Shown here piece by piece: positions 58,868-64,000 of a stretch of 64,000 bases of DNA; positions within the stretch are counted from its first letter, which is position 1, and each line of letters opens with the position of its first letter. Origin of the DNA: Mangrovimonas yunxiaonensis (GTDB taxonomy: Bacteria; Bacteroidota; Bacteroidia; Flavobacteriales; Flavobacteriaceae); contig NZ_JPFK01000005.1 of NCBI RefSeq assembly GCF_000733475.1, forward strand, positions 124,001-188,000, given 5' to 3'. The position numbers and the translations under genes were made by a program. The notes beneath the pieces were generated by a model. That model worked only from the letters and a program-made list of their open reading frames with translations, ran no database searches and had not been told where the DNA came from.

Positions 58868-60031
58868 ATGGCGGAAGACCTCTGCATTATAACCAACTAC
58901 TTTCCGCCGGAAACTGGCGCAGCTTCCAATAGGATTTTTCAATTGGCAAAAGGCTTGCAGCGGCACAACTTTAAGGTTACGGTGGTTACCCCTTTGCCCA
59001 ACTATCCCAAAGGCAGCGTTTTTGAAAACTATAAAGGCACATTTAAGCACACCTCAGAGGAAAGCAACATGACCATTCACCGGCTGTGGATTTACGCCAG
59101 TAATTCCAAAAACAAACTGCGGCGTTTACTGGCCATGTTGTCCTACAGTTTTAGCTTAGTTTGGTTTTTTATGTGGCACGACATCCCAAAAAAAGTAATT
59201 GTACAATCGCCACCTTTATTGGTTGCGTTTACCTGCATGTTGTTTTTAAACCGCAAAAACAGAACGCTTATTTTAAATGTAAGCGACTTATGGCCCATTG
59301 CAGGCCTAGAGCTGGGTGCCTTTAAAAAGAACTTTAGCTATAGACTTCTGGAACGCATTGAGCGCTTTAATTACTCTAGAGCCAACCTTATTTTAGGGCA
59401 AAGCCATGAAATTCTTGCACATGTTGGTACCATCGTGCCCCAAAAACAGACGTTTTTATACAGAAACTATCCCGATTTTAAACCGCCTGCAATTGACACG
59501 TTTGTTCCTGATGGGAAAATTAAACTTGTTTATGCCGGGCTGTTGGGCGTTGCCCAAGGAATTTATAAGCTGTGTGAAGCCTTGGATTATACGGCTATTG
59601 AATTCCATATTTATGGTGCTGGTGCCGAACAGAAAAAAATTGAAACGTTTATTTCTGAAAACCCCAAATTACCCATCACCTACCACGGCGAAGTTACTAG
59701 GAAACAACTACACCAAGCACTTATCGGGTACGATGTAACCCTTGTCCCATTGCTTAAGCACATATATGGCTCTGTGCCATCAAAGTTGTTTGAATATGCC
59801 TATTTGGGACTTCCAACACTCTATTTTGGTGGTGGCGAAGGTGAAAAATTGGTTTTGGATCACCAGCTGGGGTGGGTTGCTGAAGCGGGGAATTACTCCC
59901 ATTTAAACCAGGTGCTATCCCGCATAGATCCTTCATCGTTACACCTAGAAAACAGACTAAAATTACAGCAGCTTGCTTTAAACTGCTTTGACTTTAACAA
60001 GCAATTAACGGCCTTTGCAAAGCTTATTTAA
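58868..60031 (+). CDS. Glycosyltransferase family 4
   Basis: The 387-residue protein has an N-terminal domain opening I-I-T-N-Y-F-P-P-E-T-G-A-A (about 6-18) and a C-terminal GT-B domain with Y-A-G-L-L-G near residue 219 and the donor-site P-S-K-L-F-E-Y near residue 305. It adds a sugar to a polysaccharide intermediate. It is convergent with the glycosylphosphotransferase gene, overlapping by 4 bases. Confidence 0.9.
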   Translation: MAEDLCIITNYFPPETGAASNRIFQLAKGLQRHNFKVTVVTPLPNYPKGSVFENYKGTFKHTSEESNMTIHRLWIYASNSKNKLRRLLAMLSYSFSLVWFFMWHDIPKKVIVQSPPLLVAFTCMLFLNRKNRTLILNVSDLWPIAGLELGAFKKNFSYRLLERIERFNYSRANLILGQSHEILAHVGTIVPQKQTFLYRNYPDFKPPAIDTFVPDGKIKLVYAGLLGVAQGIYKLCEALDYTAIEFHIYGAGAEQKKIETFISENPKLPITYHGEVTRKQLHQALIGYDVTLVPLLKHIYGSVPSKLFEYAYLGLPTLYFGGGEGEKLVLDHQLGWVAEAGNYSHLNQVLSRIDPSSLHLENRLKLQQLALNCFDFNKQLTAFAKLI

Positions 60032-61386
60032 TAGGCTTTTTCTTCACCTTTAATCATGTTTAAAAAGGTGTTGTATATAATTTTTATATCCAAATAAACC
60101 GACCAGTTTTCAATGTAAAAGATGTCGTACTTTACCCGACCTATAATGTCCTTATCAGTTTCTACTTCTCCCCTAAAGCCGCTTACCTGTGCTAGGCCGG
60201 TAATGCCTGGTTTTACAAAGTGACGCACCATAAACTTATCTATTTTTTTGGCGTACATATTGGTATGGCTTACCATATGTGGTCTTGGCCCAACCACCGA
60301 CATGTCGCCAAACAACACATTAAAAAACTGCGGCAACTCGTCTATACTGGTTTTTCTAATAAAGCGCCCTACTTTGGTAACCCGTAGGTCGCCCCTTGTC
60401 GCTTGGTACAAATGGGCATCTTTATTGGGCATCATGGAGCGGAATTTGTAGCAATCGAACTCGCGGTAATTAAACCCATTACGGGATTGTTTAAAAAACA
60501 CGGGGCCCTTCGATTCCAACTTAATCAGTAGGGCTATAATGGGGGTTAACCAAGACAAGATAAAGACAATTACCAAACTGGAAAACACCATGTCGAACAC
60601 GCGCTTTACCACCTTATTTATAGGATCTTCCAACGGAATATTACGCATGGACAGAATAGGAATGTAATCGTAATATTCGTACTTAAGTTTTTTGGAATAA
60701 ATTTCTTTATTGTCTGGTAAAAACTTGAGGATTTTTAAATTGTTATCGGAAAAATCGACGATTTCGCTTATCTGGACATTCGATAGTTCTGAAATGGAAC
60801 AGTAAATCTCATCGATATTTTCTTCTATTATGTATTTAAAACACGCATGAAGATCGGTGTTTTTTTTATCGCTTAGGCTAAACGTTTTTTTATGCACGTA
60901 GCCATACTCTGGATTTTTATTGAAGAACGCCTCTAAAGCGAGGGTTTTTTTGTTTGCCCCAAAAATGACTGTGCGCCTATAATTCCCCCCAAATGCCGTA
61001 CGGTACTTTTGGAGTAAATAGTATAGGGCAAATTTAAAGCACGCAATAAGTGCAAACGTTAACAGCACATAATTAACCACTAGGCGTGGCCTAATGTTTA
61101 GGTCGTTAAACAAGCCCGAAAACGCAAACACAATAAGGGTAAACAACACCAGTTGCCTTATAATTAAGGACAATATGGTGGCTTCTCTTGTATAGCGATA
61201 CACCTCGTAAAACTTAGAGGGCAAAGACAATACCACCCAAGCCACCGAAAAGAACGTAACAAACAAGAAGGGATTTACAAAATCGAAAAAATACAGGATG
61301 CCAAGACCGTTAATCACACTTAGGTCTATTAAGTATGATAGCGGTCGTAAATAGCCCGAATATCTTCCGTGTTTAAATCCCGACAT
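60028..61386 (-). CDS. Undecaprenyl-phosphate sugar-1-phosphate transferase (initiating glycosyltransferase)
   Basis: The 452-residue protein has N-terminal membrane segments (about 1-130), a CoA-binding-like domain, and the C-terminal polyprenyl glycosylphosphotransferase domain with K-R-V-F-D-M near residue 262 and R-K-T-S-I-D-E-L-P-Q near residue 346. It starts a repeat unit on the lipid carrier for exopolysaccharide or O-antigen. It begins directly after the UXS stop. Confidence 0.93.
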   Translation of the reverse strand: MSGFKHGRYSGYLRPLSYLIDLSVINGLGILYFFDFVNPFLFVTFFSVAWVVLSLPSKFYEVYRYTREATILSLIIRQLVLFTLIVFAFSGLFNDLNIRPRLVVNYVLLTFALIACFKFALYYLLQKYRTAFGGNYRRTVIFGANKKTLALEAFFNKNPEYGYVHKKTFSLSDKKNTDLHACFKYIIEENIDEIYCSISELSNVQISEIVDFSDNNLKILKFLPDNKEIYSKKLKYEYYDYIPILSMRNIPLEDPINKVVKRVFDMVFSSLVIVFILSWLTPIIALLIKLESKGPVFFKQSRNGFNYREFDCYKFRSMMPNKDAHLYQATRGDLRVTKVGRFIRKTSIDELPQFFNVLFGDMSVVGPRPHMVSHTNMYAKKIDKFMVRHFVKPGITGLAQVSGFRGEVETDKDIIGRVKYDIFYIENWSVYLDIKIIYNTFLNMIKGEEKAY

Positions 61387-62373
61387 TTATTTAATAATGT
61401 GTTTGGTAAAGTCTTTGTGTTCGCTTCTAAACAGCTCGTCCTCGGTAAGGCCTTTAAAATACGCAAAGGTTTTTTGCATGCCTTCGGCGCGTTGCACCTT
61501 GGGTTCCCAGCCCAAAAGGGTTTTCGCCAAGCTTATGTCTGGTTGGCGTTGCATGGGGTCATCTTTTGGCAAATCTTTATAAATGATTTTTTGATCTGTG
61601 CCTGTTAGTTTAATGATTTCCTCAGCAAAATCCTTAATCGAGATTTCATGCGGATTTCCAATGTTTACCGGTAGGGCGTAGTCGCTTAGCAAAAGCCTGT
61701 ATATGCCTTCTATTTGATCGTCTACATAACAAAACGAACGGGTTTGGCTACCATCGCCAAACACTGTTAAGTCTTCTCCTCTAAGGGCCTGCCCCATAAA
61801 CGCGGGGATAACACGGCCGTCGTTTAGGCGCATTCTTGGACCATAAGTGTTAAAAATACGCACGATTCGGGTGTCTAGGCCATGAAACCTATGGTATGCC
61901 ATGGTGATGGACTCTTGAAACCGTTTGGCCTCGTCGTAAACCCCTCTAGGACCAATGGTATTAACGTTGCCATAATAGTCCTCAGATTGTGGGTGCACTA
62001 AGGGATCGCCATACACCTCGGAGGTTGAAGCGATTAAAATTCTAGCTTGTTTTGCCTTGGCAAGCCCCAATAAGTTATGCGTGCCCAGAGACCCTACCTT
62101 TAGGGTTTGAATGGGAATTTTTAAATAATCTATCGGACTGGCTGGTGAGGCAAAATGCAGGATGTAGTCTAAATTTCCCGAAACGTGGACAAATTTTGAC
62201 ACATCGTGGTTGTAAAACTCAAATTGCTCTAGCTTAAACAGGTGTTCAATGTTCTTTAAATCGCCCGTAATGAGGTTGTCCATGCCTATCACATGAAACC
62301 CCTCTTGTATAAAGCGGTCGCATAAATGCGAGCCCAAAAAGCCTGCGGCTCCTGTAATTAGTATTCTTTTCAT
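61387..62373 (-). CDS. uxs: UDP-glucuronate decarboxylase (UDP-xylose synthase)
   Basis: UXS converts UDP-glucuronate to UDP-xylose. The 328-residue SDR has the N-terminal [11 protein letters not shown] (about 6-16), catalytic Tyr146 and Lys150 in G-V-Y-D-E-A-K, and the family's [10 protein letters not shown]. Its substrate is made by the adjacent Ugd, overlapping by 4 bases, which supports UXS over a generic epimerase. Confidence 0.93.
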   Translation of the reverse strand: MKRILITGAAGFLGSHLCDRFIQEGFHVIGMDNLITGDLKNIEHLFKLEQFEFYNHDVSKFVHVSGNLDYILHFASPASPIDYLKIPIQTLKVGSLGTHNLLGLAKAKQARILIASTSEVYGDPLVHPQSEDYYGNVNTIGPRGVYDEAKRFQESITMAYHRFHGLDTRIVRIFNTYGPRMRLNDGRVIPAFMGQALRGEDLTVFGDGSQTRSFCYVDDQIEGIYRLLLSDYALPVNIGNPHEISIKDFAEEIIKLTGTDQKIIYKDLPKDDPMQRQPDISLAKTLLGWEPKVQRAEGMQKTFAYFKGLTEDELFRSEHKDFTKHIIK

Positions 62374-63683
62374 TGCGCTATGGTCTTTCGTCCTATCGAA
62401 CTGTAATAAAACCCTTGGTGTTCCACTTCTTTCAAATCGTATAAATTACGCCCGTCGAAAATAACTGGCTGGCTCATGTTGGCTTTTAACTTATCGAAAT
62501 CGGGGGTTCTAAAAATACTCCATTCTGTGCAGATAACCAATGCATCAACCCCTTTAGTGGCTTCGTACATGTTATTGGCATAGGTTAGGGTATTGCCAAA
62601 GCGCTTTTTTATGTTTGGCATGGCCTCGGGATCGAAAACCGTTATGTTTGCTCCTTTTTCTAAAAGCTGTTCCATGATGTAAATGGCTGGTGCTTCACGT
62701 ATGTCGTCGGTTTCAGGTTTAAATGCCAAGCCCCAAACAGCAAAGGTCTTTCCTTTTAAATCACCATCAAAATAAGATTCGATTCTTGGTAATAAAATGG
62801 TTTTTTGGGTGTCGTTAACTTGTATTACCGCATTTAAAATATCAAAGGTGTAATTGTTGTCCTTGCCCGATTTATGTAAGGCTTTCACGTCTTTAGGGAA
62901 GCAAGACCCACCATAGCCTATACCTGGGAAAAGGAAGCGTTTTCCTATACGGGAATCGGTTCCCATACCGCGTCTTACCATATCGACATCGGCGCCTACT
63001 TTTTCGCAGAAGTTGGCAATCTCGTTCATAAATGTAATCTTGGTTGCTAAAAATGAATTGGCGGCATACTTTGTAAGTTCGGCCGACTTTTCATCCATCA
63101 CGATAATGGGATTACCCGAGCGCACAAAAGGTTTATACAGGCGCTCCATGAGCTCTGTAGCCTTTTCTGAACTTGATCCAATTACAATACGCTCAGGTTT
63201 CAGAAAATCATCTACCGCAAAGCCTTCTCTTAAAAACTCTGGGTTAGACACCACATCGAAAGCCACTTGGGTTTCGTTAGCGATCACTTGGGTTACCTTA
63301 TCGGCAGTTCCTACGGGCACCGTACTCTTATCGACAATAACCTTGTAGTCTTTTATAAGTTTTCCGATGTCTTTGGCAGCTCCCAAAACATACGACAGGT
63401 CGGCCGAGCCATCTTCGTCTTCTGGGGTTGGTAGGGCCAAGAAAATAATATCGCCATGACTTACGCCTTCTTCCAATGAGGTAGAAAAGGTGAGCCTTCC
63501 GGCTTTTATATTGCGCTCGAAAAGGACGTCTAAGTGCGGCTCGTAAATGGGCACAACGCCTTCCTGCATTTGTTTCACCTTGTCTTTATTGATGTCTATA
63601 CATAGTACATCGTTACCGGTTTCGGCCAAACAGGTTCCGGTGACTAAACCTACGTAGCCTGTTCCTATGACTGAGATTTTCAT
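62370..63683 (-). CDS. ugd: UDP-glucose 6-dehydrogenase
   Basis: Ugd oxidises UDP-glucose to UDP-glucuronate with 2 NAD+. The 437-residue protein has [10 protein letters not shown] near residue 7 and the catalytic Cys261 in [10 protein letters not shown]. It directly precedes uxs (4-base overlap), giving a two-step supply of UDP-glucuronate and UDP-xylose. The ATG is 37 bases downstream of the truncated glycosyltransferase gene. Confidence 0.96.
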   Translation of the reverse strand: MKISVIGTGYVGLVTGTCLAETGNDVLCIDINKDKVKQMQEGVVPIYEPHLDVLFERNIKAGRLTFSTSLEEGVSHGDIIFLALPTPEDEDGSADLSYVLGAAKDIGKLIKDYKVIVDKSTVPVGTADKVTQVIANETQVAFDVVSNPEFLREGFAVDDFLKPERIVIGSSSEKATELMERLYKPFVRSGNPIIVMDEKSAELTKYAANSFLATKITFMNEIANFCEKVGADVDMVRRGMGTDSRIGKRFLFPGIGYGGSCFPKDVKALHKSGKDNNYTFDILNAVIQVNDTQKTILLPRIESYFDGDLKGKTFAVWGLAFKPETDDIREAPAIYIMEQLLEKGANITVFDPEAMPNIKKRFGNTLTYANNMYEATKGVDALVICTEWSIFRTPDFDKLKANMSQPVIFDGRNLYDLKEVEHQGFYYSSIGRKTIAQ

Positions 63684-63720
63684 TAATTTTTAATTTATAA
63701 GGATTGATTTGTATTGTAAT

Positions 63721-64000
63721 TCAACCACCATATTCGTTTTTAATCTTATTCTTGTATTTTTCTTCAATAAAGTTTTTAATTTCTTCCTCAAAACGTTCTA
63801 TTGAAAATCTTAGAGCGTTTTTTCTAACGTCAACATAATTGAAATTAATCTTCTCAAACTTTTGAATAGATTTAATTAGAACCTCACTGCTTTGCTGACT
63901 AAAAAAAACCCCTGTTTTGTTATTTATTACTGTTTCTAAAACTCCTCCAAAACCATATGCGATGACTGGTGTTCCACATGCCTGAGCTTCTATAGGAGCT
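63721..64000 (-). CDS. Glycosyltransferase family 4, C-terminal fragment
   Basis: The visible 92 codons (stop TGA at 63723-63721) run off the window end, so the start is missing. The sequence A-P-I-E-A-Q-A-C-G-T-P-V-I-A (near the visible start) with Y-G-F-G-G-V-L-E-T-V and G-V-F-F is the donor-site part of a GT-B family 4 enzyme, and the rest is a charged C-terminal helix. It is more AT-rich than ugd, which may mean separate acquisition, but the sample is short. It is likely part of the same polysaccharide locus. Confidence 0.85.
   Translation of the reverse strand, partial: APIEAQACGTPVIAYGFGGVLETVINNKTGVFFSQQSSEVLIKSIQKFEKINFNYVDVRKNALRFSIERFEEEIKNFIEEKYKNKIKNEYGG

Overview
This window looks like chromosome of a gliding member of the Flavobacteriaceae (Bacteroidota). 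The evidence is gene content: GldH, the type IX secretion lipoprotein SprE/PorW, an HU-CCDC81/SPOR protein, several families I know only from Flavobacteriia (DUF4421, DUF4292, DUF5687, DUF6168, DUF6341, DUF6427), low-GC sequence, no obvious Shine-Dalgarno sequences, and repeated promoter boxes of the Bacteroidota TAnnTTTG type. I saw no rRNA, tRNA, CRISPR array, prophage or classical insertion sequence. DUF and family names are from memory and were not checked by a search.

Layout. 1-7350 is a heme cluster: hemC (3' end), hemD, hemE, an EI24 membrane protein, a GNAT acetyltransferase, nhaA, hemF, a barrel-like protein and hemB. 7380-12567 holds a CNNM/CBS membrane protein, a DNA alkyltransferase, a serine hydrolase, a 3'-5' exonuclease and a fused oligopeptide ABC ATPase. 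12568-14276 is a sparse gap plus a 3-oxoacid CoA-transferase pair. 14427-22124 (minus) carries a class A PBP, gldH, ricT, a radical SAM protein, a ferredoxin and both known kinds of tRNA wobble-uridine hydroxylase factor (TrhP and TrhO). 22294-22461 may be an unannotated peptide gene. recA, a small lipoprotein, an ECF sigma factor with a probable envelope-spanning partner, plsC, a GlsB-type protein, trpS, dprA, an HU/SPOR protein and a thioesterase follow to 31157.

31358-38407 (minus) is an envelope block: flippase, dut, nucleotidyltransferase, TPR protein, DUF4292 lipoprotein and an EnvC-like protein. 38533-44232 is the ATP synthase operon (atpB-E-F-H-A-G with two accessory membrane genes, without atpD and atpC), with hairpins after atpE and atpA. 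A bactofilin and sprE lie upstream. 47364-50685 is a PadR-controlled ABC operon, followed by a stand-alone PaaE-like reductase.

51855-52604 is the most unusual stretch. A single-domain GIY-YIG nuclease gene sits between two roughly 165-bp direct repeats. The first repeat is a unit with terminal inverted repeats, and the second begins with a REP-like nested palindrome. From 52588 the window runs through a GT9 glycosyltransferase, a DUF4254 protein, upp, DUF6427, DUF6341 and purD. It ends in a surface-polysaccharide locus: CapK-like ligase, GT4, polyprenyl glycosylphosphotransferase, UDP-xylose synthase, UDP-glucose dehydrogenase and a second, truncated GT4.
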